Source of the DNA: Nematopogon swammerdamellus
Taxonomy: Eukaryota; Arthropoda; Insecta; Lepidoptera; Adelidae
Assembly (NCBI GenBank): GCA_946902875.1
Contig: OX336343.1
Span: forward strand, 23,731,596-23,795,595
Length of the DNA: 64,000 bases
Direction: 5' to 3'
The notes under the pieces were generated by a model. That model had not been told where the DNA came from and did no database searches. It saw only the letters and a list, made by a program, of their open reading frames with translations. Position 1 is the stretch's first letter. Each line of letters begins with the position of its first letter. Positions 20,421 to 30,210 of this stretch are shown piece after piece. The position numbers and the translations under genes were made by a program.

Positions 20421-21039
20421 GAGAACATATAATTATTTTTGTTATCTTTGATATCACTGCGTGATTATCTGCATTACTGGTCACGCCATGAGGTGCATCG
20501 GTATACCTAATTATTTACCTGTGTCGTACTGTACGGCAGAAGTTGAAACAAAATGTATGAACTGCCATCAAGTTTCGTGTGCGAAATCTGTTCATACATG
20601 CTCTCGCTCTCTACTGTTGCCGTGCCGTGTCTTGCCGTGGTCGTTCGGCGAGCGGTTGTCGTCTAATGTACAAGCGGACATTCATGCACGGTTCGGGCAT
20701 TACTTCGAACGGAGCTGAAGAAGCTTTTACGATACAATAACAAATACAAGAGTAAAGTTCGATTTATATCGGAATTGCACAAATACCTTACTCGTTACCG
20801 ATTCACTGCCCCTTGCTTTCTCATCAATTCGAAATGTCGTGATAAAATCTCGAGTGCGGATTGGTGGATACATTTTAATCGTAGCATTGCTTCTTGTCTT
20901 AGCTTTCGGTACATACATACATACATACTGGATACAATGTTCTTGTGGATACACTTTGTATCTTTAGTTTTTTTATTTGACTTATTACATTTCTTTGTAA
21001 TAAACTTAGAGTCATGTTTTTGATTTGACTTGATATATA
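20421..21039. other. Unassigned stretch
   Basis: Frames at 20461-20715 and 20775-21020 have no recognisable features. Confidence 0.3.
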
Positions 21040-22346
21040 CGCAGTCGGGTCATAAGTTCTGTCACAACCTTATTATTTTCAAATTTCGAATACTGGCCAG
21101 AAATATTTTGATTGATTTTAAATTAGGAACGTTTTGCTTCTTTAAAAATAAAAAATTAAATTATTTTACTCCATTTTAAAACATATAGTGGACGCAAAAA
21201 GAAGACAGAATCGCGGTTATTGTGTTGCACCGCTGCGGTTACGCGCCACCTGAGTTTTTCAAACTACAAAAAAAAAATGAAAATAACACTGAGGTGTGTT
21301 TATCGTATAATCAAACTATTCAGTGAAGATTCGAGCTTCCAAGATGGCAAGAGGAGCGGCTGGCCTCGCACGGTTAGGACACCAGCGGTCATCAAGGCAG
21401 TGAGGGCGCGAATCCAATGAAATCCCGGGCGCAAGCATACATTGTTAGTTCTGCAGATGCGGTTAAGCAGAACCACGGTCAAAAGAGTATTAAATGAACA
21501 CCTTGGACTATGAGCTTATTGAAAAATAATAGGACATTTTGTTTATGAGCGTCTGAAAAAATAGGGATAGTGAGATCTCGGCCTTTGCTAAGGCGGTACG
21601 TGGGAAAAAAGTACCGCGAAATCCTTTTTCAAACAATATTTTTTTTTACGTTGAACAAAGTTACAACAAACAAAATGATAAAGGTTATGGCCACAACAGT
21701 GGAGAGGTGAGCAGGCGTATCCCGAGAGTCCAGCGTGGGCATCATCCCTCATCATTCATGGTTTGGCTTGAAGTCTCATATTCAGGCCTAACTGAGGTGT
21801 TTTTCTGTGAGAAAGGTGTAAAAACCAGTGCCGTTGTGTATCAAAATACGGTGCTTTCAAACATTGTGGAACCTCTTTCTCACAAAATGTTCGAAAACAG
21901 ACACTGGGTATACCAACAAGATTCTGTGCCAGCTCATAGGGCAGCAAGCACGCAAAATTGGCTGACCGCCCATGAAATCGACTTCATCAGGCACCAAGAA
22001 TGGCCCTCCTCCAGCCCAGACTTGAAACCATTGGATTACAAAATATGGCAACATTTGGAGGAGAAAGTCTGTGCTAAACCTCGCCAGAATTTGGAGTCTC
22101 TCAAAGCATCCCTGATTAAATCAGGGGCAGATATAGACACGAACTTCGTGCGTGCTGCGATCGACAACTGGCCACGCAGGTTGAGAGTCTGTATTAAAAA
22201 TCTGGGAGGGCTTTTCGAATAATTTTAATCAAATTTTAATGTACTTTAATCTGCCCTTCTTTTCATATATATATTTTGACCTAACATAAAAAGTCGTACG
22301 ATTTATTTAATAAAGTATTTGTGACAGAACTTATGACCCGACCTAG
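21040..22346 (+). mobile_element. maT-type mariner transposon, 1307 bp
   Basis: Ends are inverted: left 'gtcgggtcataagttctgtc' (from 21044) and right its complement, 'gacagaacttatgacccgac' (22323-22342), with TA duplications at 21038-21039 and 22347-22348. Length and ends fit the Tc1/mariner superfamily. The transposase is broken, so the copy is non-autonomous. Confidence 0.9.
21190..22222 (+). pseudogene. maT mariner transposase, inactivated
   Basis: The N-terminal helix-turn-helix half (21190-21610) is full of stops. From about 21611 the frame is open as 'REILFSNNIFFYVEQSYNKQ', then 171 codons from 21707. It includes 'IPRVQRGHHPSSFMVW', 'HWVYQQDSVPAHRA', 'WPSSSPDLKPLDYKIW' and a terminal 'LRVCIKNLGGLFE'. 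Between the D of 'QQD' and the D of 'PLDY' are 37 residues, which defines the DD37D (maT) clade. The usual first catalytic motif 'SDE(K)' reads 'SNN', so the first Asp is lost. An A-run frameshift lies near 21611. These enzymes cut and paste DNA at TA sites. Confidence 0.85.
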
Positions 22347-22714
22347 TATATAATGTATCAAAATTTACGATAGCACTATACACCAGATATAGTTAATGTA
22401 AATAGGCAGAGTGGTCAGATTCTTCAGTATTCATGTTTATTCTGTAAATATTAATGTTCTTGTGAGCGGTAGTATGGGTTAATTATTTGTAAGTTACTAT
22501 AATATAACACTTATATATAAGGTACTAATCATCGATATCTATTTAAAATAGATGTCAATGGTACTAACAAAACCTTTTCACTTGCGAAGTTTGTCAGTTC
22601 TTCTTCGCATTGAATTTAGAACTGGCGGAATTTTCGACATATCCAAGCGTAGGTTACCTACCTATGGATGAAATTATACAATAAACAATAAATAATAGGT
22701 ATCACTTGCTGTTT
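22347..22714. other. Unassigned AT-rich stretch
   Basis: Nothing recognised. Confidence 0.3.
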
Positions 22715-22942
22715 CCTGATAGTCGGGGTAAGCGGCATAATGGGAGTTGTGCTGCAGGTACTCTTGTAAACTACAGCACAACACCGACCACCACGTTTAG
22801 CAAATTATTCGGACAAGATATCTATCGAGCAGAAAGTGAGGCACGAAGACCCACCCGCCGCATGACTCGGTGGAAGGACCGTGCCAAGGTGAGAAGTGGC
22901 TAGCCCTAGCCTATCGACGACGGCACATTGTCCTTATTAGAC
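22715..22942 (-). repeat. Element X copy
   Basis: 'cagcacaacaccgaccacca', 'cggacaagatatctatcgag' and 'tggaaggaccgtgccaaggt' match the other X copies; the 5' 'taccgtgtggggcc' end is missing. Confidence 0.7.
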
Positions 22943-23100
22943 GTTTTTGACGATCAAGATCTACCATTATGCAAAATTTCAAGTTTCTTCGTTGCTTAGT
23001 TTTCGAGAAAATCGTCTGTGACAGACGGACGGACACCGGAGTGATCTAATAATGGTTCCGTTTTTCTTTTTAAGGTAGATACGGAACTATAAAAATAAGG
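22943..23100 (+). repeat. Dispersed repeat ending in a 'ggttccgttttt' block
   Basis: 'tgtgacagacggacggacac', 'agtgatctaataatggttcc' and 'gatacggaactataaaaa' match the layout of 26925-27055. Relationship to element G is possible. Confidence 0.45.
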
Positions 23101-23138
23101 TGAATGAAATTACAACTATACCTATTACAATTTCTATT

Positions 23139-23374
23139 AGAGTGTTTTCATTTTACGAAGGCACAACGGCACGAGGTGTATGAAGTAGGTAGTGGTGTGA
23201 GACCGCGCGGAGCTCAGTAGGGAACGACTCGGTTCGACGGAGCGACGCAGGACGTGTAGAACGTGTGTACCGACCGGGCACCGAGTTCGTTCTCTACTGA
23301 GCTCCGCGCGGTCGCCTCTCACACCACTTCCTACCTCGTACCCCTCGTGCCTTCGTAAAATGAAAACACTCTAC
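23139..23374. mobile_element. GC-rich MITE, 236 bp, arms ~95 bp
   Basis: 'agagtgttttcattttacga' at 23140 is mirrored by 'tcgtaaaatgaaaacactct' at 23354-23373. 'cgcgcggagctcagtaggga' is mirrored by 'tctactgagctccgcgcggt'. No ORF; likely cut-and-paste derivative. Confidence 0.8.
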
Positions 23375-23635
23375 ATGTACCTAAAAGTGGCCAGTGAAAC
23401 TCAGTAACAAAGTGATAATAACCCATCAACGCGAACCCTATCAAAATCACGCATCACCATCCATCATTCTACACCCTCCTAACTTTTCCATAATATTATT
23501 CACATTTATACACATAGAATAGGTACACGTACACGTATTCACGAACCGAAACTCACCGAAGTTTACACATGAGAATAACTTCGACAATCGGATCCTACTT
23601 CAATCCAGTTCGATAACCCGAGAATATACATACAC

Positions 23636-23950
23636 GAGCTTTTCCCCGCGGCTTCGCTCGCGTGAAACTCCTATTTAAAAAGAAGAAAGTAAGTTATCCC
23701 GCTGCCGTACCTTTATTTCGGCGCACGGAACAATTCGGTTTGTATGAGAGACACACTTACGAAGTAACTATTAAGTAATCTTTGGCCACACCTTAGCGTA
23801 ACCGGAACTAACTTTTATTTAGGCCATCCTGTGTCCCGTATAGCAAATGTGTGCTAAAAAAAATGTGCTAGTACTAAGTTTCATTGAATTCGGATGATCG
23901 GTTTAACAGTTATGGAGGAACATACATACACTAAAGATATCTAAAAATAG
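23636..23950 (-). mobile_element. Helitron-like element, 3' half
   Basis: Minus strand ends 'cacgcgagcgaagccgcggg', preceded by 'aagtaagcc'-type and 'ttcggtttgtatgagag' landmarks shared with 59380-59626. The CTAG terminus itself is degraded ('gagctt'). Confidence 0.6.
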
Positions 23951-23954
23951 TTAA

Positions 23955-24117
23955 TTTCGTTTTAGTATTATACATAGAGTCTAATAACGCTGTATCTCAT
24001 AAAATTTAGCTATACGCGACACAGGATATTCAGTTCCGGTTACGCTAAGATGTGGCTCTCATACAAACCGAATTGATCCGCGCGCCCAAATAAAGGTAAG
24101 GTAACGGGCTTACTTTT
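23955..24117 (+). mobile_element. Helitron, interrupted copy (part 1)
   Basis: 'cagttccggttacgctaaga' and 'tcatacaaaccgaattg' match 59480-59520. The sequence stops at 'taacgggcttactt' and resumes with the same 14 bases at 25787, so about 1.67 kb was inserted here. Confidence 0.7.
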
Positions 24118-24975
24118 TTAAGCATGCTTCTCTCCATTCCGCGCTGGCAGGACGTTATTTTTTTTTGTGCTTCACTTTTGCCGTGAATTTCCATGTTTGA
24201 CACCCATATGTCAAGCATGGTAAGAGGCTAGAGTTCATTGTTTTAGTTTTCAGTTTCATTGGCATGTTACTTTTGAAAATATCTTTCAGGCTCCAGAATT
24301 TATTCCATGTTCGTTGTACTCTTCTTTCAATTTCTAGTTCGTTGTTTTCTTTTTCAAAGCTGATTGTTTTTCCGAGGTAAGTATATTTGTCTGTGTATTC
24401 TAGTGGATGCCCATTGACTTTTATTTGTTTTTTGTGGCTGTTAGTCATTGTCATGGTCTTAGAGAGATTGATTTCAAGTCCTACATCGGCGCTAGCTGTT
24501 TGTAAATCGTTGATCATGAGCTGCAGTTGTGAGTTTGTCTCGGATAATATCACTATATCATCGGCGAAGCGTAAATGACTCAGGAAGGTTCCCTGTATGT
24601 AGATTCCTAGTTTGCTCCAGTTCATTTTGTTGATGATGCCTTCGAGTATGGCTATAAATATTTTTGGCGACAAAGGGTCGCCCTGTCTTACACCTCTCTT
24701 TATGGGAAAGCTCGGGCCCAGTGTGTCTAGCTTTATTTTACCAATGTTGTTATTATATATGTTCCGGATCACTTTTATATACACTTCGCTTACTCCCTGG
24801 TCTTTCAAGCTTTGCCAAACGCTATCGTGAGTAACCGTGTCGAAGACCTTTTGGTAGTCAATGAATCCGAGATAGAGTGGTCTCTGTTGTTCTCGATACT
24901 TCTCTATAATTAATTCTAAGGTATGTATATGGTCCATCGTAGAGAAACCCTTCCGGAAACCGGCCTGCTCTACAG
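24115..24975 (-). pseudogene. LINE reverse transcriptase, inverted 5' segment
   Basis: Minus-strand frame encodes 'EQAGFRKGFSTMDHIHTLEL', 'LYLGFIDYQKVFDTVTHDSV', 'GVRQGDPLSPKIF', the catalytic 'RFADDIVILSETN', 'GLEINLSKTM', 'YLGKTISFE' and 'LPCLTYGCQTW', and past a frameshift 'RGMERSML' at 24118. These are RT motifs 2a to 7 in the RTE-type (craniofacial-like) clade. The endonuclease and N-terminal RT are missing. The next part of the same protein is on the other strand, immediately to the right, as expected from twin priming. Confidence 0.85.
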
Positions 24976-25330
24976 ACACATAAAGATAAGAGAAATAACA
25001 AAAGCCACTAATGCCTTGAACCACGCACAAAAGTTAAAGTGGAAATGGGCCGGACACATAGCGCGGCTTAGAGACAAAAGATGGACCTACAATACCACCT
25101 TATGGAGAGGACCTCAAGGAAAAAGAAAGAGAGGAAGACCCTCTACCCGATGGGAGGATGAAATAAAAAAAGTCGCTGGCCCAAAGTGGTGGCAAATAGC
25201 ACAGGATAGAGATAAGTGGGCATCATTGGAGGAGGCCTTTACCCAACCTGGGGACCTTGCTTAATAAAAAACCTAATTTAGTAATCATAACATTAATAGT
25301 AAATAAGATTGAAATGTAGCATGGTCAAAT
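24976..25330 (+). pseudogene. LINE C-terminus and 3'UTR, direct segment
   Basis: Plus-strand frame to 25264 encodes 'IKIREITKATNALNHAQKLK', 'WKWAGHIARLRDKRW', 'GRPSTRWEDEIKKVAG' and 'WASLEEAFTQPGDLA', the normal end of the RT protein at 24115-24975. Then comes a 3'UTR with 'caaataaaggctttt' and a T/A-rich tail. About 20 codons between the two segments are missing. Confidence 0.85.
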
Positions 25331-25394
25331 AAAGGCTTTTTTATTTTTATTTTATTTTTATTTTTATTTTTTTATTTTTATTTTTATTTATTTT

Positions 25395-25786
25395 TCCTTT
25401 ATTAACACATATTCTTAAAACTAATTTTGTACATATTCAAAACCTAACATAAAAAACATATACAAAATTAACCTTAAAAAAATGGAGTTTCCACCACCGG
25501 CGGCGGGGCGAGCCCAAGCTACCGATGATCGGGTCCCAAAGACAGGAACCTCCGGACGATGCGTGCAGTGTCGAGCAGGGCTGCCTTCTGGATCTGGCCC
25601 TTGACCCAACCACTCAGCGAGAGCCTCTCAAGGTGGTCGTCGAGGCTCTTCGCTATCAGCCCATGCGCCGAAACGACTATGGGCACAACGATCGTCGAGT
25701 CGACGGGCCACATTTTGGTAACCTCGTGCTGCAGATCTAGATACTTCAGCATCTTCTCTGCTTCCTTATTTATTTTATTATTAACG
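25395..25786 (-). pseudogene. Second LINE, C-terminal fragment
   Basis: Minus frame encodes 'KINKEAEKMLKYLDLQHEVT', 'KMWPVDSTIVVPIVVSAHGL', 'IAKSLDDHLERLSLSGWV' and 'QKAALLDTARIVRRFLSL', a widespread insect LINE C-terminal block. It is followed by a 3'UTR ending 'aataaaggaaaaataaata' near 25395. 5'-truncated at 25786. Residues upstream of this point in the longer frame come from the flanking Helitron and are not part of the LINE. Confidence 0.7.
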
Positions 25787-25857
25787 GGCTTACTTACTAT
25801 CTTCTTTTTAAATACAAATTTCACGCGAGCGATGCCGCGGGCAAAAGCTAGTGAGAT
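25787..25857 (+). mobile_element. Helitron, interrupted copy (part 2, 3' end)
   Basis: 'taacgggcttacttactatc' then 'cgcgagcgatgccgcgggca' and 'aaagctag', completing the element begun at 23955. Confidence 0.75.
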
Positions 25858-25924
25858 AGTTGTGTGTGAGCAAGTAGTACCTACAGTGGCTGTGGTAGGT
25901 ATCACAGATCGCCTCGTTAAATCT

Positions 25925-25975
25925 TTCGAGACGGCGGCGCGGCGGCGGCGGCGCGCGGCGGAGGCGGCTGAGCGA
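25925..25975. repeat. (cgg)n-type GC-rich tract
   Basis: 'ggcggcgcggcggcggcggc' and following. Isolated GC block in AT-rich DNA. Confidence 0.6.
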
Positions 25976-26049
25976 GGCCGCAATGCCTTTATATTTCACG
26001 AATGAATTGCGAACGAGTTAATAAATAAGTAAGTACTATAACCTAGTAT

Positions 26050-26648
26050 TGACAATAAAATCTCGGTCGCGAGCCAACTTCAAGTAATTTCGAATTCGAC
26101 CTGATCCTCCTCTCCACCGCATTCACAAACCTCCCCCTCCCCCTTCGCCAACATCACCACCCCCACCGCAGCTGAAGGTCGGGTCGGAGAGATATCAGAG
26201 AGGCGTATGTCCAGCAGTGGACACTGAAAAGCTGTCTGACATGCACATACAGTAAGCGGCAGTCACATCGGGCTTTAGAAAGAGACAATCCAGTTGTAGA
26301 GCACCGTCTCTGTCGCACATTGATGTTTCTCGTACGTAAACCACTGTGCGCAGATATATTCCTAGATCCATGACCATGACTCCGCCGCCGCGCCAGAAAG
26401 AGAAGCGAAATGTAGGTGGTTATCGTGGTTAGGCATGCAGCTCTGCGCGCGTCAATTTGTACTTTATCGCGTCGTCGCAGAGTAGCTATTTCTTTGTGAG
26501 TGTTTGTACAGAGAAGCTTCTGAACGTATCTATTTTGTGGCCGTAGGCATAGATAGAACATACTTCATTGCTCCAAGAAGCACACTGTTACTGTTAGACT
26601 ATATTATTTTATTACTTGAAGTTGGCTCGTGATCGAGATTTTACATTA
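26050..26648. mobile_element. TIR-flanked element, ~600 bp
   Basis: 'aaaatctcggtcgcgagcca' plus 'acttcaagtaat' at 26056-26090 is mirrored by 'attacttgaagttggctcgt' plus 'gatcgagatttt' at 26611-26643. No transposase frame. A LINE end ('gcgtatgtccagcagtggac', 26203-26222) lies inside. Confidence 0.55.
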
Positions 26649-26723
26649 AGTAAGGGGAAATATATTAACCTTCTACAAGGCATGGTGCTTACCACCAAAC
26701 AGCCTAAAACGCTAATGGGTAAA

Positions 26724-26865
26724 GAATAGAATAGAAACTATTTATTGCACACAATTTGAAAGAAGAACAGTACAAGAAAATAAATAAGAAATACGCGAGT
26801 GCACAAAAGCGGACTTATCACTGCAAGTGATTTCTTCCAGTCAACCTTTGCCGAGGAAACGTAGA
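26724..26865 (-). repeat. LINE 3' end
   Basis: Minus strand: 'ggttgactggaagaaatcac', 'gataagtccgcttttgtgca', 'ttgtgtgcaataaatag' and 'ttctattctattc' tail, as at 13133. Confidence 0.65.
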
Positions 26866-26924
26866 CCTTAGTATTTGATATTAATTTCAACTTTATACCT
26901 CTACCCGTTCCTGAGAGAAAAGGT

Positions 26925-26958
26925 CTTGACAGACAGACAGACACCCAGCCAGCCAGCC

Positions 26959-26990
<32 letters not shown>

Positions 26991-27055
26991 GGACAACAAA
27001 GTGATCCTATAAGGGTTCCGTTTTTTCCTCCTTTGAGGCACGGAACCCTAAAAAT
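26925..27055 (+). repeat. (gaca)n tract and 'ggttccgtttttt' repeat end
   Basis: Long 'gacagacagacagacagaca' run at 26955-26990, then 'agtgatcctataagggttcc' and 'gaggcacggaaccctaaaaa'. Confidence 0.6.
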
Positions 27056-27117
27056 GGTGTCAAATGAAATAAATAAATGAAGTCGTGTAATTTTACATAA
27101 TAGATAAAAAATTGACA

Positions 27118-27150
27118 GCCCTACAGCGCTGAAAAACAGCGCTGTAGGGC
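27118..27150. repeat. Perfect 14-bp hairpin
   Basis: 'gccctacagcgctg', loop 'aaaaa', 'cagcgctgtagggc'. It stands just before a LINE 3' end with an (atttc)n tail (27160-27295). Confidence 0.85.
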
Positions 27151-27159
27151 ACGTTCCTA

Positions 27160-27298
27160 CAGCAAAAAAGCTGAGTTGGTTCCTCTTTCTCCTTCAGGTT
27201 TCTTTCTGTTATCGTTTCTCTTGTTTTCGTTTTACATGTGCCTATAGGAGAAATAAATATTTTCATTTCATTTCATTTTATTTCATTTCAAAATACAA
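27160..27298 (+). repeat. LINE or SINE 3' end with (atttc)n tail
   Basis: 'ttctccttcaggtttctttc', 'gcctataggagaaataaata' and then 'tttcatttcatttcat'. Retroposon-type end with microsatellite tail. Confidence 0.5.
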
Positions 27299-27409
27299 TA
27301 CTCTTCCCGACCAACAGAGATTTTTTTAAATACTAGCTATAAAATATATTTTGGCCCTGCTGGGTCTTATAAGCTCTCTTTGAAAATGTCACGGAGTAGA
27401 GCAGCTAGA

Positions 27410-27468
27410 AAATTATGCTGGTTTTAAATTTATTCAAAATAGAGCACAGGACTGTGACACCTCTCGGC
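27410..27468 (-). promoter_or_regulatory. 3'UTR and polyadenylation signal of the minus-strand gene
   Basis: After the TGA stop at 27471-27469 the minus strand has 'ctattttgaataaattt', with AATAAA about 40 bases downstream of the stop. The cleavage site is not determined. Confidence 0.5.
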
Positions 27469-27597
27469 TCAATAGGCGGGGACGATCTGGCGCCTGGAGT
27501 CCCGGTACGTGCGGAACGACTCCTGCCAGCAATGCATCTTACAGCTTTTCGCGGGCAGGTACCGGCTGATGTATTCCTTTAGCAGATTATAGAAAAA
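27469..27597 (-). CDS. Terminal coding exon of an unidentified host gene
   Basis: A minus-strand 3' splice site 'tttgtaatttcag' (27610-27598) is followed by exactly 42 sense codons and a TGA: 'FFYNLLKEYISRYLPAKSCK' then 'MHCWQESFRTYRDSRRQIVP' then 'AY'. It enters in phase 0. GC content and codon choice (GCC, CGC, CTG, CCC) are far above the flanks, and an AATAAA follows the stop, all signs of a conserved last exon. I do not recognise the protein; the end is basic and aromatic with no membrane segment. Upstream exons must lie at higher coordinates, which places the minisatellite and the LINE (27840-37065) in the preceding intron unless an exon hides between 27600 and 27840. Confidence 0.6.
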   Translation of the reverse strand, partial: FFYNLLKEYISRYLPAKSCKMHCWQESFRTYRDSRRQIVPAY

Positions 27598-27839
27598 CTG
27601 AAATTACAAATTAAAAAAGAAACATCAACAACACTTAAAAAGTTAAAAAGAATTTCTTCAGCTTAGTTAATTAAAGGCGTCTGGGGACCGCTAAGTTAAA
27701 AAAATATTAAACTCGGTAAAGAGTCATTGCCATCAAACTGATAAAAAAATATAAAATGTTATAGCTTCTTCCTCCATTGTGGGTTAAAAGGGGAAGCCGG
27801 ATGAAGACGATGGCCGCGCCAACTGATTTTCTGTCGTAA

Positions 27840-30208
27840 AATGATAGGCCTCTAGTTCGAACAAGGTAAGGTGATAGGCCTGTAGTTCGAACAAGGTAAG
27901 ATGATAGGCTTGTAGTAGGAACAAGGTAAGGTGATAGACCTATAGTTCGAACAAGGTACATAAGATGATAGCCTGTAATTCGAACAAGGTAAGATGATAG
28001 GCTTGTAGTAGGAACAAGGTAAGGTGATAGACCTATAGTTCGAACAAGGTACATAAGATGATAGCCTGTAATTCGAACAAGGTAAGATGATAGGCATGTA
28101 GTTCGAACAAGGTAAGGTGATAGACCTGTAGTTGGAACAAGGTACATAAGATGATAGCCTGTAATTCGAACAAGGTAAGGTGATAGGCCTGTAGTTCGAA
28201 CAAGGTAAGATGATAGGCTTGTAGTAGGAACAAGGTAAGGTGATAGACCTATAGTTCGAACAAGGTACATAAGATGATAGCCTGTAATTCGAACAAGGTA
28301 AGGTGATAGGCCTGTAGTTCGAACAAGGTAAGATGATAGGCTTGTAGTAGGAACAAGGTAAGGTGATAGACCTATAGTTCGAACAAGGTACATAAGATGA
28401 TAGCCTGTAATTCGAACAAGGTAAGGTGATAGGCATGTAGTTCGAACAAGGTAAGGTGATAGACCTGTAGTTGGAACAAGGTACATAAGATGATAGCCTG
28501 TAATTCGAACAAGGTAAGGTGATAGGCCTGTAGTTCGAACAAGGTAAGATGATAGGCTTGTAGTAGGAACAAGGTAAGGTGATAGACCTATAGTTCGAAC
28601 AAGGTACATAAGATGATAGCCTGTAATTCGAACAAGGTAAGATGATAGGCATGTAGTTCGAACAAGGTAAGGTGATAGACCTGTAGTTGGAACAAGGTAC
28701 ATAAGATGATAGCCTGTAATTCGAACAAGGTAAGGTGATAGGCCTGTAGTTCGAACAAGGTAAGATGATAGGCTTGTAGTAGGAACAAGGTAAGGTGATA
28801 GACCTATAGTTCGAACAAGGTACATAAGATGATAGCCTGTAATTCGAACAAGGTAAGGTGATAGGCCTGTAGTTCGAACAAGGTAAGATGATAGGCTTGT
28901 AGTAGGAACAAGGTAAGGTGATAGACCTATAGTTCGAACAAGGTACATAAGATGATAGCCTGTAATTCGAACAACGTAAGGTGATAGGCATGTAGTTCGA
29001 ACAAGGTAAGGTGATAGACCTGTAGTTGGAACAAGGTACATAAGATGATAGCCTGTAATTCGAACAAGGTAAGGTGATAGGCCTGTAGTTCGAACAAGGT
29101 AAGATGATAGGCTTGTAGTAGGAACAAGGTAAGGTGATAGACCTATAGTTCGAACAAGGTACATAAGATGATAGCCTGTAATTCGAACAAGGTAAGGTGA
29201 TAGGCCTGTAGTTCGAACAAGGTAAGATGATAGGCTTGTAGTAGGAACAAGGTAAGGTGATAGACCTATAGTTCGAACAAGGTACATAAGATGATAGCCT
29301 GTAATTCGAACAAGGTAAGGTGATAGGCCTGTAGTTCGAACAAGGTAAGATAATAGGCTTGTAGTAGGAACAAGGTAAGGTGATAGACCTATAGTTCGAA
29401 CAAGGTACATAAGATGATAGCCTGTAATTCGAACAAGGTAAGATGATAGGCATGTAGTTCGAACAAGGTAAGGTGATAAACCTGTAGTTGGAACAAGGTA
29501 CATAAGATGATAGCCTGTAATTCGAACAAGGTAAGATGATAGGCCTGTAGTTCGAACAAGGTAAGATGATAGGCTTGTAGTAGGAACAAGGTAAGGTGAT
29601 AGACCTATAGTTCGAACAAGGTACATAAGATGATAGCCTGTAATTCGAACAAGGTAAGGTGATAGGCCTGTAGTTCGAACAAGGTAAGATGATAGGCTTG
29701 TAGTAGGAACAAGGTAAGGTGATAGACCTATAGTTCGAACAAGGTACATAAGATGATAGCCTGTAATTCGAACAAGGTAAGGTGATAGGCCTGTAGTTCG
29801 AACAAGGTAAGATGATAGGCTTGTAGTAGGAACAAGGTAAGGTGATAGACCTATAGTTCGAATAAGGTACATAAGATGATAGCCTGTAATTCGAACAAGG
29901 TAAGGTGATAGGCATGTAGTTCGAACAAGGTAAGGTGATAGACCTGTAGTTGGAACAAGGTACATAAGATGATAGCCTGTAATTCGAACAAGGTAAGGTG
30001 ATAGGCCTGTAGTTCGAACAAGGTAAGATGATAGGCTTGTAGTAGGAACAAGGTAAGGTGATAGACCTATAGTTCGAACAAGGTACATAAGATGATAGCC
30101 TGTAATTCGAACAAGGTAAGGTGATAGGCCTGTAGTTCGAACAAGGTAAGATGATAGGCTTGTAGTAGGAACAAGGTAAGGTGATATACCTATAGTTCGA
30201 ACAAGGTA

Positions 30209-30210
<2 letters not shown>
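27840..30210. repeat. Higher-order minisatellite, ~77 monomers of 30-33 bp
   Basis: Monomers such as 'gataggcctgtagttcgaac' + 'aaggtaaggt' occur in four main types of 30, 30, 33 and 30 bp, arranged as a 123-bp unit (about 15 copies). A second, three-monomer 93-bp unit occurs about six times, interspersed. Because both unit lengths are multiples of three, two minus-strand frames stay open across the array (834 codons from 30211 and 687 from 29915), reading 41- and 31-residue repeats of 'YLVRTTGLSPYLVRITGYHL' type. This looks like a by-product of the repeat length: no promoter and no domain support a protein. Confidence 0.95.

Noticed and set aside
21756..21947. Minus frames inside the mariner
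   Set aside because: Antisense shadows of the transposase frame.
25519..25983. 154-codon frame as one protein
   Set aside because: Only the C-terminal ~90 residues are LINE-like; the N-terminal part is Helitron and GC-repeat sequence read through.
27840..30210. CRISPR array
   Set aside because: Monomers abut directly with no unique spacers, and the sequence is eukaryotic.
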